Below are positions 63,101 through 64,000 of a DNA stretch of 64,000 nucleotides, in pieces; within the stretch, counting starts at the first letter, position 1; every line of letters starts with the position of its first letter. The translations under genes and the position numbers were made by a program. This DNA comes from Lineus longissimus (lineage: Eukaryota > Nemertea > Pilidiophora > Heteronemertea > Lineidae). The stretch spans positions 9,727,431 to 9,791,430 of the forward strand of contig NC_088322.1 of the NCBI RefSeq assembly GCF_910592395.1, given 5' to 3'. A model generated the notes under the pieces. The model saw nothing but the letters and a program-made list of their open reading frames with translations, had not been told where the DNA came from and searched no databases.

Positions 63101-63764
63101 TCTATAAGTCTCATAATTATATTTGTAATAATTATCATATTCTATAAGTCACGTTGGTCTGAACCAGAGGTCAATATCATCTTGCAAACGCAACATTTAC
63201 ATTGTGAGGAAAAAAACTCGCAGGTGAATCAAATGGACATTTTATTGTTCTTTGGCTAAAAACAATACTTGAGTCTTCAACGATCTGATAAGCCTGAATA
63301 TTTAAATTTAAATTTAAACTTGGGGTCAACCGTGTCAACTACGGTTGAAATTATCATCTAACTACACACTACACAATAAACAAGTTTAAAGTCCTACGCC
63401 GGTCATAAGATTTTTAAAATTTGTAATTGAATTTGAAATTTTTCAAATTGTGTAAATACGACTGGATATGAATTTCGACAAAGCCGTTGTGCAGACAGAT
63501 ATACGGATACTATAAGACTACCGAGTTTCAGCATTTCGCATACATGATAACTCAACAACGGCTGCCTTTCTGCTTTCATTGACCACCAGTAATAACGAAC
63601 GGCGTTCCCCTGAGGATCCCTATGATTACCACTACATACCAGCTTAACATGGATCATGCCATCAACCAGACCAGATTTTGGCTTCATGATCGATGGACCT
63701 CGGAGTCGATTCCTTGCTAACAGCTGGGCGGATCCAACGCTGGTTGCGGTCATCGTCGGGGTTT
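104..63764 (-). CDS. Giant multi-domain secreted protein, partial at both ends (about 103 exons)
   Basis: A chain of minus-strand exons was built by hand from open frames bounded by AG acceptors and GT donors. At nearly every junction exon length modulo 3 agrees with the split codon on each side, which is strong evidence for one transcript. The coding total is about 20.7 kb (about 6,900 residues). Neither initiator, signal peptide nor stop is in the window. Domain order: LLT-type lipid-transfer region, amphipathic helices, LECT2/M23-like, SAP, repeated Cys modules with a second SAP, hydrophobic beta region, FN3-like array with PAN, cadherin-like. Two junctions are doubtful: E6/E7 (phase clash at an A9 run) and E61/E62 (no consensus donor). 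Basic sites (RRKR, RKRR, RKR, KRRKR) suggest cleavage into several chains. Two or more annotated genes could be claimed by an automatic predictor, but I see no stop, start or promoter between blocks. Introns not listed separately hold nothing I recognise. Exon coordinates are given in the block entries. Confidence 0.85.
1000..1676. mobile_element. MITE-like element with internal tandem array
   Basis: Ends form an inverted repeat: tacgccgttc at 1008-1017 and gaacggcgta at 1658-1667. A related element without the array lies at 63393-63612, sharing the end sequence and the motif around gccgttgtg(t/c)agac. It sits in the intron between E101 and E102. No coding potential seen; target duplication not identified. 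Confidence 0.6.
1086..1583. repeat. Tandem array, about 8 copies of a 61-bp unit
   Basis: Each unit contains caacattgccgttgtgtag, tatacaaatactatgaata and ccaagtttaaacaaa with few differences between copies. The array lies entirely within the MITE-like element, so it probably arose by amplification of element sequence after insertion. Confidence 0.92.
3649..4080 (-). CDS. E98: Cys-containing domain with basic cleavage site
   Basis: A 432-nt exon, the longest in the window: VGFGTSVCTDGKAWDDDVF, AVYINGKKLNDLCKYI, GSCVFRMETGRTVFICMRFC, DQCTLKEGGSVSFLEDG, VTVTKSSRKRAVNSVAVI. RKR followed by Ala-Val is a possible furin-type site. The spacing C-x12-C-x3-C-x5-C near the centre is regular, but I know no matching family. 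It separates the FN3-like array from the cadherin-like C-terminal part. Confidence 0.82.
4389..5947 (-). CDS. E95-E97: last FN3-like module
   Basis: Exons 5742-5947, 5123-5309 and 4389-4559. E95: QIDATPPIIDTDLNVTY, FRCVDEESMVV. E96 continues EYKWQIGRKPGLDDV, HTYYATVVCINAAGSE. E97: GTYVAVTWTEPRDKNIKRI. The signature (DEES...VEYKWQIG) is cut by the E95/E96 intron, and reading across it confirms the join. Phases 0/0, 1/2 and 1/2 agree. Confidence 0.86.
6322..10253 (-). CDS. E89-E94: divergent FN3-like modules with a Cys cluster
   Basis: Exons 9991-10253, 9570-9767, 8042-8213, 7516-7664, 6769-7071 and 6322-6496. E89: GVGLGVKQGVYWGIQYANS, VEAGYSYLKSGAIWVDAD. E90: PLNSCNKTLLYQATIQAAD, SICQCCFKTPLPT. 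E91 starts NCPCDCAAYKQAK; its acceptor TTTATTGTAG and donor GTGAGA make it phase-exact (0 in, 1 out) although no long ORF marks it. E92: KTPCAVLWCSSFNN. E93: WCFAAYEVSRNILLGELCG, ISYEAGIGTSPLKTD. E94: CVPCIKACDVYTCDKSC, then an Asn-glycosylation site (NGTNET). The clustered cysteines of E90-E94 differ from the rest of the array and may form a separate disulfide-rich domain. Confidence 0.82.
8344..9198. mobile_element. 855-bp MITE-like element with 20-bp terminal inverted repeats
   Basis: acaatgggtgatttcaaagt at 8344-8363 is exactly inverted at 9179-9198. The interior is made of many short variants of ttttag, aaaactaa and ggtgttagtttt in both orientations, so it can fold extensively. No transposase frame. 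It fills most of the intron between E90 and E91. Confidence 0.85.
10656..12260 (-). CDS. E86-E88: FN3-like module
   Basis: Exons 12015-12260, 11180-11386 and 10656-10830. E86: NTNYWVYVVGTDNAGLCN, VDATQPVKGDIKIG. E87: WRGYSDPESGLDRYEISL, LSVDWIKLTANYSSYS. E88: FFVKLRAYNKAGLFVETV, LDNTKPTPGDVINGN. The acceptor of E87 is a plain CAAG with a weak tract. The donor of E87 is the last member of a 42-bp tandem array filling the intron. Confidence 0.83.
10872..11210. repeat. Tandem array of about eight 42-bp units overlapping the E87 splice donor
   Basis: Units read gagatactcaccacatgg then tttagatcaattaggcac, nearly identical for copies 2-3 and increasingly worn towards E87. The last unit (11170-11210) spans the E87 exon end and its true donor (GTG followed by GTAAGT). 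Several intronic units keep GTG followed by GTGAGT. Confidence 0.85.
11387..12014. other. Intron E86-E87 without recognised content
   Basis: 628 bases with no phase-compatible exon, repeat or RNA feature that I could support on either strand. Confidence 0.5.
12683..14133 (-). CDS. E84-E85: FN3-like modules
   Basis: Exons 13867-14133 and 12683-13113. E84: GEAYFVKVKNTNSLND, DSITIRRDKLVPGRVNDG. E85: NQLVRYYEASLGTDRRF, HGLYYVTIRAHSASSAMAE, DGVTAGVIEMPDFWG, DFKSEVGMFFYHVGVAETP. E85 is unusually long (431 nt) and spans two signatures without an intron. Its acceptor (CACGAAG next to 13113) has a poor pyrimidine tract and was chosen by phase. The intron between them holds a 186-bp tandem duplication. 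Confidence 0.82.
13255..13622. repeat. Direct tandem duplication, unit about 186 bp
   Basis: Copies at about 13255-13440 and 13442-13622 share gaattcagc, caccaatcgacttttaa, cacattgtagtagtattagg and gcgtaagggatgc. It lies in the intron between E84 and E85. No function seen. Confidence 0.88.
14363..15693 (-). CDS. E81-E83: FN3-like modules
   Basis: Exons 15482-15693, 15095-15240 and 14363-14496. E81: CKDIDATCQYSMDSIGVAW, FIDDETGIATYHIGVGTS. E82: LYVTIVAYNGAGLSTSV, WDVESGVED. E83: KLRAKWDFRGDPCPSS, YEWRIERMDGEVV; the signature here is split over an intron and partly lost. Confidence 0.85.
14497..15094. other. Intron E82-E83 without recognised content
   Basis: 598 bases. Open frames at 14268-14621 extend from E83 only. 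Nothing else is supported. Confidence 0.5.
16033..17717 (-). CDS. E78-E80: FN3-like modules
   Basis: Exons 17330-17717, 16555-16708 and 16033-16260. E78: WQYTEDTSGIAFAEVAVSS, ANMLEVYAGNDVGLIS, VIDDTPPTCGTVTC; it carries almost a whole module in one exon. E79: GFVDTDSEIKTMEFGIGS. E80: KYYATVKATNMLGLKCEE, IDNTAPVAGVIVET. Phases 0/0, 1/2 and 1/2 agree. Confidence 0.86.
18058..20099 (-). CDS. E74-E77: FN3-like modules
   Basis: Exons 19940-20099, 19259-19450, 18645-18881 and 18058-18217. E74: WKAKDTESGIQEYKVCVG. E75: KHYYLRVVAINGAGLTS. E76: FEGFKSHEYGIQHIEWAIG, where the acidic signature is worn to SHEYGI. E77: KKYYTSARVTTYERKVLEAC, DGIIVDHTAPKITIT. All phases agree (1/2, 1/2, 1/2, 2/1). The sequence-level repeats are weak, so the modules are old copies. 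Confidence 0.86.
20453..22139 (-). CDS. E70-E73: FN3-like modules
   Basis: Exons 21968-22139, 21476-21556, 20943-21313 and 20453-20616. E70: LVDLTKPETGDIIDGN, FKDAESGIIDEEIQVEV. E71 is an 81-nt exon (SCRELKGAASESVIAQ) placed by phase and a good acceptor, LPPASARI at its end. E72: HKDQVRSTIQVTNGARN, LVDLTPPELDYIFDG, FHDDESGIDHYRVLLF. E73: GASVYAMVESENTAVPG, VKVDKSPPV. Confidence 0.84.
22530..23859 (-). CDS. E67-E69: two FN3-like modules
   Basis: Exons 23693-23859, 23127-23254 and 22530-22779. E67: DPESGIQKMYGCLGRT, LPDGIPVWVRASAYNN. E68: MVDTSPPTAGTVYDGE. E69: GFKDTESGITAIELSVG, KYCFTVTAWNGGVNRL. The strand order and the TPP-x-x-G-x-V turn recur. Phases 1/2, 0/0 and 1/2 agree. No catalytic or ligand motif is seen. 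Confidence 0.86.
24300..24363. repeat. 64-bp palindromic repeat next to the E66 donor
   Basis: Arm cagagtctttcgaataaatt (24300-24319) is inverted at 24344-24363 with two mismatches. A shorter relative at 60547-60582 has arms cagagtctttcaaata and ggaagggctctg. Probably a miniature inverted-repeat family. Confidence 0.75.
24374..25947 (-). CDS. E64-E66: end of PAN region and FN3-like module
   Basis: Exons 25634-25947, 24948-25216 and 24374-24554. E64 begins DNKYVYFERFAIGST, DLYYINVFIKNMLGYG. E65: WDGFYDRESGLRGYTFAVG, the module signature, then a His-rich loop (MSHHDPHDHLFDES). E66: GTYYLTIRAFNKADYGG, VPYIIDNTPPIFGKL. The order signature, YY-L-T-x-R-A-x-N, DxTPPxxG defines one module of the array. 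A 64-bp hairpin repeat ends 10 bases from the E66 donor. Confidence 0.84.
26138..26985 (-). CDS. E62-E63: FN3-like module and PAN/apple domain
   Basis: Exons 26556-26985 and 26138-26397. E62: LHFRLCGSNSAGAKTC, RGFDDSAVATTDGELFGF. The donor was placed at GTAAGG after EISFDEV because it alone fits the phase of E63. E63: VRVTKKNVQVHSANQC, ARHC, KCMSFNYDYGSNGTC, ELLEG, the cysteine spacing of a PAN/apple domain (CxxxC ... C-x-S-F ... C-x-L). PAN domains mediate protein or carbohydrate binding in extracellular proteins. This is the only PAN domain seen in the chain. Confidence 0.83.
27387..27755 (-). CDS. E61: first FN3-like module, 3' end uncertain
   Basis: The acceptor CTTCTTCAG next to 27755 is clear, and the exon enters in phase 0 from E60. 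It reads GTTYNMTLHNDSGKRS, ATDDESQVKLYLDIGFSPG and AQLPDNAPVWAEATEA, matching the D-x-E-S-G-I ... IG-T-x-x-G signature. No good donor restores phase 0 to E62. GTCAAA (exon end 27387) and GTTCAG (exon end 27396) fit phase but are poor sites; the better GTGATA leaves two bases. The exon could continue differently or a base could be wrong. Confidence 0.65.
28025..28200. repeat. Degenerate short repeats in the E60-E61 intron
   Basis: Motifs aacaacagcaaatctcaca, aaaagcttctctcacatg and aacaaaagcaaatctcaca recur about four to five times with changing spacers. A worn tandem array; no other content seen in this intron. Confidence 0.45.
28247..30237 (-). CDS. E58-E60: hydrophobic beta-rich domain
   Basis: Exons 30081-30237, 29162-29393 and 28247-28463. 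E58: FALGDLHLKQRFKIG, SIPFMIWIIPCEF. E59: VEVEIGAKILQMWAYG, VLVYGEVIVCARCPLE, LDGSICELRF. E60: VLIPLQVRLSAIVTLRIK, KTVTITLFKAVLFRY. Strongly alternating hydrophobic residues predict long beta strands. This resembles the lipid-facing sheets of large lipid-transfer proteins, but I cannot name the domain. E58 lies between two near-identical 140-bp repeats. Confidence 0.78.
28464..29161. other. Intron E59-E60 without recognised genes
   Basis: 698 bases. Contains a poly-G run at about 28930-28940 and no supported exon. A minus-strand frame at 28717-28950 lacks splice sites and resembles nothing. Confidence 0.5.
29453..29592. repeat. 140-bp repeat, copy 1 (flanks E58)
   Basis: Contains gcgtgtaaagcatgaggaac, cagcatgcaaaattgg, agcatgcaaattaatgagca and attttaaaattttcgaattt. 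Near-identical to 30551-30689 in the same orientation. The agcatg...gcatgcaaatta motif recurs elsewhere (36404-36432, 62644-62678), so this is a dispersed family. Confidence 0.85.
30551..30689. repeat. 140-bp repeat, copy 2 (flanks E58)
   Basis: Differs from 29453-29592 at only a few positions (for example gcatgtgaag against gcatgagaag). The pair brackets exon E58 (30081-30237), about 1.1 kb apart. Confidence 0.85.
30806..30966. mobile_element. 161-bp MITE-like element
   Basis: Imperfect inverted ends: ctgggcccggttgttcaaaa at the left and ttttgaacaactcagccctg at the right. The interior has paired taac/gtta motifs. It resembles the widespread GGGCCCGGTTGTTCA-ended miniature elements of marine invertebrates; that likeness is from general memory, not a search. 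Intron between E57 and E58. Confidence 0.7.
31079..32172 (-). CDS. E55-E57: lysine-rich helical spacer
   Basis: Exons 32013-32172, 31579-31723 and 31079-31305. E55 is highly charged (GKLKDQVKGLKDKYDKNKD). E56 reads LKLKESQREELQAIAGQG. E57 is Ala/Leu-rich and amphipathic (GVDLLGAQLASMTIGEIAA). No cysteines and no known motif. Position after a cleavage site suggests the start of a separate chain. Phases 0/0, 1/2 and 0/0 agree. Confidence 0.8.
32576..33295 (-). CDS. E53-E54: last Cys module and basic cleavage site
   Basis: Exons 33086-33295 and 32576-32834. E53: CTGVSLPTFTQNHC, CLGIECC, YFDQCKNELHFGLE. E54 differs from the other partners: YRVYNTGYTFKASVELDW, KKKTCGNYEF, FDCPTRKRRSVENIG. RKRR followed by Ser is a good furin-type motif and would cut at the end of the Cys-module array. 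The partner box I-P-x-P is absent in E54. Confidence 0.84.
33630..34799 (-). CDS. E50-E52: Cys module 10 (split by an intron) plus partner
   Basis: Exons 34650-34799, 34137-34248 and 33630-33929. E50: CPYVKIDKLPIGIKC, CTGIKCC. E51: AILDPCEFSLSIGFE, TGYTFG. The intron between E50 and E51 cuts the Cys module just after LDLK; other copies have no intron there, so it was gained here or lost elsewhere. E52: VKIHYTIDVSNDKKEFV, LCLDSACLTK, HSMPIPFCNG, then GLDFFKPKPC. Confidence 0.86.
35047..36177 (-). CDS. E47-E49: Cys module 9 plus partner and spacer
   Basis: Exons 35851-36177, 35281-35481 and 35047-35117. E47: spacer (KWKEQASAIALTRIGID), CPHFTLPKTLPFGL, CTGIEAC, LIDPCTLSFSLGFEKW. E48: LKYTIDKTADNRDFIFT, LCLDGTCLPD, AMMPIPFCDKDG, KWPS. 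E48 and E46 share TADNRxF, so these neighbouring units look like recent copies. E49 is a 71-nt helical spacer (EKLASALVMNRMGVDM). Confidence 0.86.
36553..37479 (-). CDS. E45-E46: Cys module 8 plus partner
   Basis: Exons 37147-37479 and 36553-36774. E45 starts with a helical spacer (KMKDWLYSKALETTKDLLG) and FKGKTCAVP, then a textbook Cys module: CPYFSLPTLPSFARC, CTGIECC, LLDPCKFVFSFGFEKW, FSYKWG. E46: ITYAIGKTADNRNFVLT, KAKIPIPICNQ. The donor of E45 lies inside a 67-bp tandem duplication, so an identical second donor sits 67 bases downstream. Confidence 0.86.
37017..37150. repeat. 67-bp tandem duplication spanning the E45 donor
   Basis: Copies 37017-37083 and 37084-37150 differ at one base seen (cagaactg against caggactg). 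Copy 2 contains the last bases of E45 and its donor GTAAGT. Copy 1, in the intron, carries the same AAATGGG plus GTAAGTAG. Confidence 0.92.
37644..37821. mobile_element. Pogo/Tigger-like MITE, 178 bp
   Basis: Left end cagtagaccctctctatta and inverted right end cagcggaacctctcttcg match imperfectly. Multiple agagagg motifs are inside. Left flank is TA; the right is TT, so a TA target duplication would be mutated. Ends 37 bases from exon E44. Confidence 0.65.
37859..38605 (-). CDS. E43-E44: Cys module 7 plus partner
   Basis: Exons 38396-38605 and 37859-38059. E43: CAFKMPKWL, CLGIQAC, EIDPKDYKIRIAVEK, so both the second C of CC and the DPC cysteine are absent. It ends ENFG, with Gly split across the intron. 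E44: YKLETNENGLLVTT, ICIDGHC, KALVPMPYIADDG, LVWPS. The E44 donor is GTTCGT, a weak site, and a small pogo-like element ends about 37 bases away. Confidence 0.82.
38187..38297. repeat. 111-bp hairpin
   Basis: Arms of about 31 bases: tgatatgaataaagtctagc at 38187 onwards and its complement ending gtctttattcatatca at 38297. Loop about 49 bases. Intron between E43 and E44. Probable miniature inverted-repeat insertion. Confidence 0.75.
38851..40574 (-). CDS. E39-E42: Cys module 6 plus reduced partner
   Basis: Exons 40325-40574, 39743-39888, 39332-39408 and 38851-38905. E39: CPHLTMPSLPSAVQC, CMGATCC, then LIVRPLSFSAGIE, where DPC is RPL. E40 is a short partner without cysteines (KVTKIDATKMLSIDL, EDFKIPQSF). 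E41 (FRFLRGSVTNAIMRRLDL) and E42 (DFFELKPCPLPSSEPANN, 55 nt) are spacers. E40 begins after TTTTAAAG, an acceptor chosen because only it restores phase. Confidence 0.8.
41092..42198 (-). CDS. E37-E38: Cys module 5 plus partner
   Basis: Exons 41928-42198 and 41092-41402. E37: CPFIKDFKITLPTLSS, CRGIECC, then TIDPFSYQLTIG. The DPC cysteine is Phe here. It continues TYEWGKEEIAPLG with no connector intron, so connector and module are fused in one exon. E38: FSIAKSQMYFIINL, DYMFPIPIVN, FPSWSDF, with the usual partner cysteines missing, then LDDVIDGGLC. The E38 acceptor and its first 43 nt were copied twice upstream in 100-bp tandem units. Confidence 0.83.
41360..41659. repeat. Three 100-bp tandem copies spanning the E38 acceptor
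   Basis: Units 41360-41459, 41460-41559 and 41560-41659, nearly identical. The first contains the first 43 nt of E38 plus its acceptor; the others are intronic copies each with the same CTCTTCCAG-type acceptor and exon fragment. Confidence 0.95.
42555..43535 (-). CDS. E34-E36: Cys module 4 plus partner
   Basis: Exons 43314-43535, 43144-43186 and 42555-42871. E34: CKLSLFKLPRLPDYVKC, CTSVKCC, LDTCDLIFKAG, KYHWG. E35 is a 43-nt connector (ETEDFSILNMFNV), too short for simple ORF finding but exact in phase on both sides. E36: YSIQKISERKVFIL, ELCVSFEKNGIC, TEIPQLQC, and then a helix with a Cys before the next module. Confidence 0.84.
43952..45603 (-). CDS. E30-E33: Cys module 3 plus partner and helix
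   Basis: Exons 45312-45603, 45045-45099, 44567-44745 and 43952-44125. E30: CPWSLNLRLLPQSV, CFGAGCC, EFDPCEFTIETKFG, YYNWG. E31 is a 55-nt connector (VSTISVGHGDPAPIVM). E32 is the partner (YSMKKSGTNVILNM, ICLQIEGQSIC, KSVPLCDA). E33 is a helical spacer (DYMKAQGMVLGKAIVGAG) with one Cys before the next module. All junction phases agree. Confidence 0.83.
45906..47064 (-). CDS. E27-E29: Cys module 2 plus partner
   Basis: Exons 46819-47064, 46375-46417 and 45906-46164. E27 has CTRIDAC where most copies have CxGIECC, and DVCKYMIKIGFE in place of DPC, so one Cys of the CC pair is lost. It ends in VFDWG, with the last Gly split across the intron. E28 is a 43-nt connector. E29 is the partner: YTIGRDD, then MCLATNDC, KEIPQPLC and a C-terminal helix. 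Phases fit (1/2, 2/1, 0/0). Confidence 0.82.
47165..47480. repeat. 318-bp repeat unit, single copy
   Basis: Contains tgtcaaaatcctctaatctg, gccgattgacaagtcatccc and gatcacggattaatcatgga. Same unit as the three tandem copies at 48326-49277, with E25 and E26 lying between. Intron between E26 and E27. Confidence 0.9.
47624..48089 (-). CDS. E25-E26: charged helix and SAP motif 2
   Basis: Exons 47962-48089 and 47624-47765. E25 is a Lys/Glu/Val helix (AVKERLKEAGKKVIKEVAKA). E26 reads SSGPCPRP, then MNIKKLKNTLKAKDLAVTG and SRADLNARLALADL, a second SAP-like motif close to that of E21. The order helix-SAP before a Cys module repeats that of E21, so the block probably arose by duplicating the E21-E24 unit. 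Copies of a roughly 318-bp repeat lie on both sides, at 47165-47480 and 48326-49277. Confidence 0.82.
48326..49277. repeat. Three tandem copies of the 318-bp repeat
   Basis: Copies begin near 48326, 48649 and 48965. They share cctctaatctg, acaagtcatcccctacactg and gaagatcacggattaatcat. They fill most of the 1.36-kb intron between E24 and E25. No ORF or RNA feature was recognised. Confidence 0.92.
49454..50696 (-). CDS. E22-E24: Cys module 1 plus partner
   Basis: Exons 50487-50696, 49904-49973 and 49454-49617. E22 is a complete Cys module: CPLIQLKMPKQIHC, then CLAVQCC, then RLDPCDFKFEIG. E23 is a 70-nt connector with alternating hydrophobic residues (IKFDMFDMDLEIVI). E24 is the partner module: YKLEKTENVALISF, paired Cys (ACS...SCF), then EAVIPLPICRPDG and VQWPE. 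This sets the pattern repeated ten more times: Cys module (CP-x-LP-C-C-CC-DPC-WG), short connector, partner with an I-P-x-P-x-C box. I know no named family with this pattern. Confidence 0.85.
51013..51327 (-). CDS. E21: lysine-rich helices followed by SAP motif 1
   Basis: A single 315-nt exon. The first two thirds are basic helix (KLGQKIMTTLKKFNMKKLK; VEFLKALGMKESTKQLAQ). The end reads LTDDQLRNELADRRLATTG and then SRQLMVERI, a good match to the SAP helix-extended-helix pattern (LxxxELxxRxLxxxGxKxxLxxRL). SAP motifs normally bind DNA in nuclear proteins, so one inside a chain with Cys modules and furin sites is out of place. It may act as a small fold or bind polyanions. A split Lys codon joins it to the first Cys module. 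Confidence 0.82.
51653..52655 (-). CDS. E18-E20: Gly/Pro/Ser linker and furin-site micro-exon
   Basis: Exons 52538-52655, 52000-52050 and 51653-51685. E18 (SGWGSPGSKSVNSLPPGP, then KPKAENEPA) is low-complexity and probably disordered. E19 (GGSELWSKIKEAAKAK) is a short helix. E20 is only 33 nt and encodes GKRRKRGLFS, a strong RRKR cleavage motif followed by a small residue. All three keep phase with their neighbours and have good splice sites. The linker separates the lipid-transfer and LECT2-like part from the SAP/Cys-module part, so it probably lets the precursor be cut in two. Skipping E20 alone keeps the frame (33 nt, symmetric phase 1). Confidence 0.8.
53033..54280 (-). CDS. E15-E17: LECT2 / M23-peptidase-like domain
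   Basis: Exons 54103-54280, 53581-53745 and 53033-53218. Joined they read ...SGKCRKSGFW, YRSGEGIDL, VVAPFAGKIS, VKILITDG, TYVYI, VYAGQVIGVAT, NHIHLVMKK and VIDPTNFL. This is the order seen in M23 metallopeptidases and in the chemokine-like protein LECT2 (H-x-G-V-D, APFxG, KxGxxLG, HxHxE, DPxxYL). The HxH motif (NHIH) is kept, and so is the Asp of GID. The His expected two residues before the G of GID is Gly, and the Tyr-x-His position reads YVYI. It is therefore probably non-catalytic and may be structural or a binding domain. E15 follows the helical exons through a split Gly codon; E17 leads phase 0 into the linker. Confidence 0.75.
53360..53490. repeat. 131-bp hairpin
   Basis: tacggtggctgggaa at 53360 is inverted as ttcccagccaccgta ending at 53490, and A/T-rich arms pair further inward around a gcgatcgag loop. 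Intron between E16 and E17. Confidence 0.8.
54729..58110 (-). CDS. E10-E14: amphipathic helical stretch
   Basis: Exons 57934-58110, 57394-57552, 56416-56555, 55732-55966 and 54729-54898. They are rich in Lys, Ile, Val and Phe in a helical spacing and poor in Cys, for example VDAIKDGIKFIQGLVNGD, SFKTIFESVKAIIDSVKNF, IYTEIKEDVKVAFKAIVKGG and AVINVIVDPFKTFLGNIAQP. E10 ends LEDMPKK directly before a GAC/GAT trinucleotide repeat in the intron. Such helices could lie on a lipid surface as in apolipoproteins, but I see no specific family signature. Junction phases are 0/0, 0/0, 2/1 and 0/0 and agree throughout. Confidence 0.78.
54980..55241 (+). mobile_element. tRNA-derived SINE
   Basis: The head is tRNA-like with A box tggcctagtgg (54991-55001) and B box ggttcgaggcc (55035-55045), followed by a non-tRNA body and a T-rich tail. 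A probable target duplication tatgcat flanks it (54973-54979 and 55242-55248). It is in the intron between E13 and E14, antisense to the gene. Not a functional tRNA, because the 3' acceptor half is not formed. Confidence 0.85.
56556..57393. other. Intron E11-E12 without recognised content
   Basis: 838 bases. The frame at 57056-57352 has no acceptor/donor pair in phase with E11 and E12, whose own phases already match. Confidence 0.5.
57855..57921. repeat. GAC/GAT trinucleotide microsatellite
   Basis: gacgacgacgacgacgacga followed by gatgatgatgatgac, starting 13 bases past the donor of E10. On the gene strand it reads as Ser codons if the intron were retained. Confidence 0.95.
58341..60900 (-). 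CDS. E7-E9: region after the helical domain, possible basic cleavage site
   Basis: Exons 60779-60900, 59282-59460 and 58341-58486. E7 starts AVSALYHAATKDES and contains HKRKAMF. E8 contains HHRERRDIKLFNFEL, where RERR could be cut by a furin-type protease, and then IDWRKMLGSKSIGASFG. E9 reads VHDEAYAKLHLGIVGYTYN and NGMASYNLNILQ. Alternating hydrophobic residues fit the beta-sheet section that follows the helical domain in lipid-transfer proteins; that is positional inference. I recognise no named domain. The E7-E8 intron carries a large foldback element at 59658-60545. The E8-E9 intron carries a hairpin element at 58893-59068. Confidence 0.72.
58893..59068. mobile_element. 176-bp foldback element with 6-bp target duplication
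   Basis: Left arm tacggaagcccataagggac, right arm gtcccttatgggcttccgta; the arms pair almost completely. cattct flanks both sides (58887-58892 and 59069-59074). No coding capacity. Confidence 0.85.
59658..60545. mobile_element. 888-bp foldback element with 6-bp target duplication
   Basis: Long inverted arms of roughly 350 bases each (for example ggttctagaaccgtgagcga inverted as tcgctcacggttctagaacc). The left end is itself duplicated: gccgcaaatattcaccaacg occurs twice. gcagag flanks both sides (59652-59657 and 60546-60551). The central part (about 60060-60300) is unpaired and has no convincing protein. Intron between E7 and E8. Confidence 0.9.
61029..63764 (-). CDS. E1-E6: helical lipid-transfer (vitellogenin N / LPD_N-like) region
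   Basis: Exons 63640-63764, 62861-62957, 62331-62454, 61911-62082, 61539-61728 and 61029-61343. E1 begins with two bases of a split codon, so more exons lie beyond the window. E6 carries the clearest family mark: HVVLLESLGNAVMD, then SVLKRAGLHALRQF. In vitellogenin, microsomal triglyceride transfer protein and apolipoprotein B, a Leu-rich helical repeat reads similarly (LxxLGNxG, later R-x-x-A-L-R). E4 and E5 (VDALFDIGTDLSIGLL; ALLALGSLVRRHD) look like helices of the same superhelix. Single cysteines in E2 (FTCLQKL) and E3 (GIKCFKG) could pair. Family role: binding and transfer of bulk lipid by secreted lipoproteins. The assignment rests on motif recognition only. The E6 donor (GTGAGT next to 61029) leaves one base over, which does not fit E7. 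Confidence 0.72.
63393..63612. mobile_element. MITE-like element related to 1000-1676
   Basis: Begins cctacgccggtcataag and ends aataacgaacggcgttcccc, as the element at 1000-1676 does, and has one gccgttgtgcagac block instead of an array. Intron between E1 and E2; it ends 28 bases from the E1 donor. Confidence 0.65.
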
Positions 63765-64000
63765 CTGGAAAGGAAGATATTAAAGGTATCTTTGTAGGTG
63801 TTTGCCAGTCAATACATTTCTAGATGATTGCAATTCGTATAGTAATTTTCTGTATGTTTGCAATTAGCATTAAGGCCAAGACTTAGCCGTGATATTGATG
63901 CATTATATCGCTGAATAAACCCAATCTCAAATTTCTCTTTGACAGATTCAGACCGAATATCATCCTGTCAGAGAATGTGTATTATCGACACCGGGAACTT

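Overview
The window looks like part of a marine invertebrate genome. It is AT-rich DNA (roughly 40% GC by eye) with many short exons, GT-AG introns of about 0.2-1.3 kb, a tRNA-derived SINE and many small inverted-repeat elements. The species cannot be fixed from sequence alone; amphioxus, other invertebrate deuterostomes and lophotrochozoans are all possible.

Almost everything readable belongs to ONE gene on the minus strand. I followed it by hand from 63764 down to 104 through about 103 exons (numbered E1-E103 in transcription order). Reading phase carries correctly across every junction except two (E6/E7 and E61/E62). About 20.7 kb of coding sequence, roughly 6,900 residues, lies here with no start codon, stop codon, promoter or polyA signal, so the gene runs off both ends. 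No plus-strand gene could be supported.

Domain order, N to C terminus: (1) helical lipid-transfer region of the vitellogenin/MTP/apolipoprotein-B type (E1-E6) and a probable beta region (E7-E9), 63.8-58.3 kb; (2) amphipathic helical exons (E10-E14), 58.1-54.7 kb; (3) a LECT2/M23-peptidase-like domain apparently lacking a zinc ligand (E15-E17), 54.3-53.0 kb; (4) Gly/Pro linker and a 33-nt micro-exon with a furin-type basic site (E18-E20); (5) a SAP motif (E21), then eleven copies of a Cys module alternating with ten copies of a beta-like partner, with a second SAP motif among them (E22-E54), 51.3-32.6 kb, ending in another basic site; (6) a lysine-rich helical stretch and a hydrophobic beta region (E55-E60), 32.2-28.2 kb; (7) about seventeen degenerate FN3-like modules marked by a D-x-E-S-G-I signature, with one PAN/apple domain (E61-E97), 27.8-4.4 kb; (8) a Cys-containing domain with a basic site (E98) and a cadherin-like/tandem-95-like region with another basic site (E99-E103), 4.1-0.1 kb.

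The protein is most simply read as a very large secreted, proteolytically processed, lipoprotein-like or matrix protein; this is inference. Introns carry foldback elements with target-site duplications, MITE-like elements, tandem arrays, and three separate tandem duplications that copy a splice junction of this gene.
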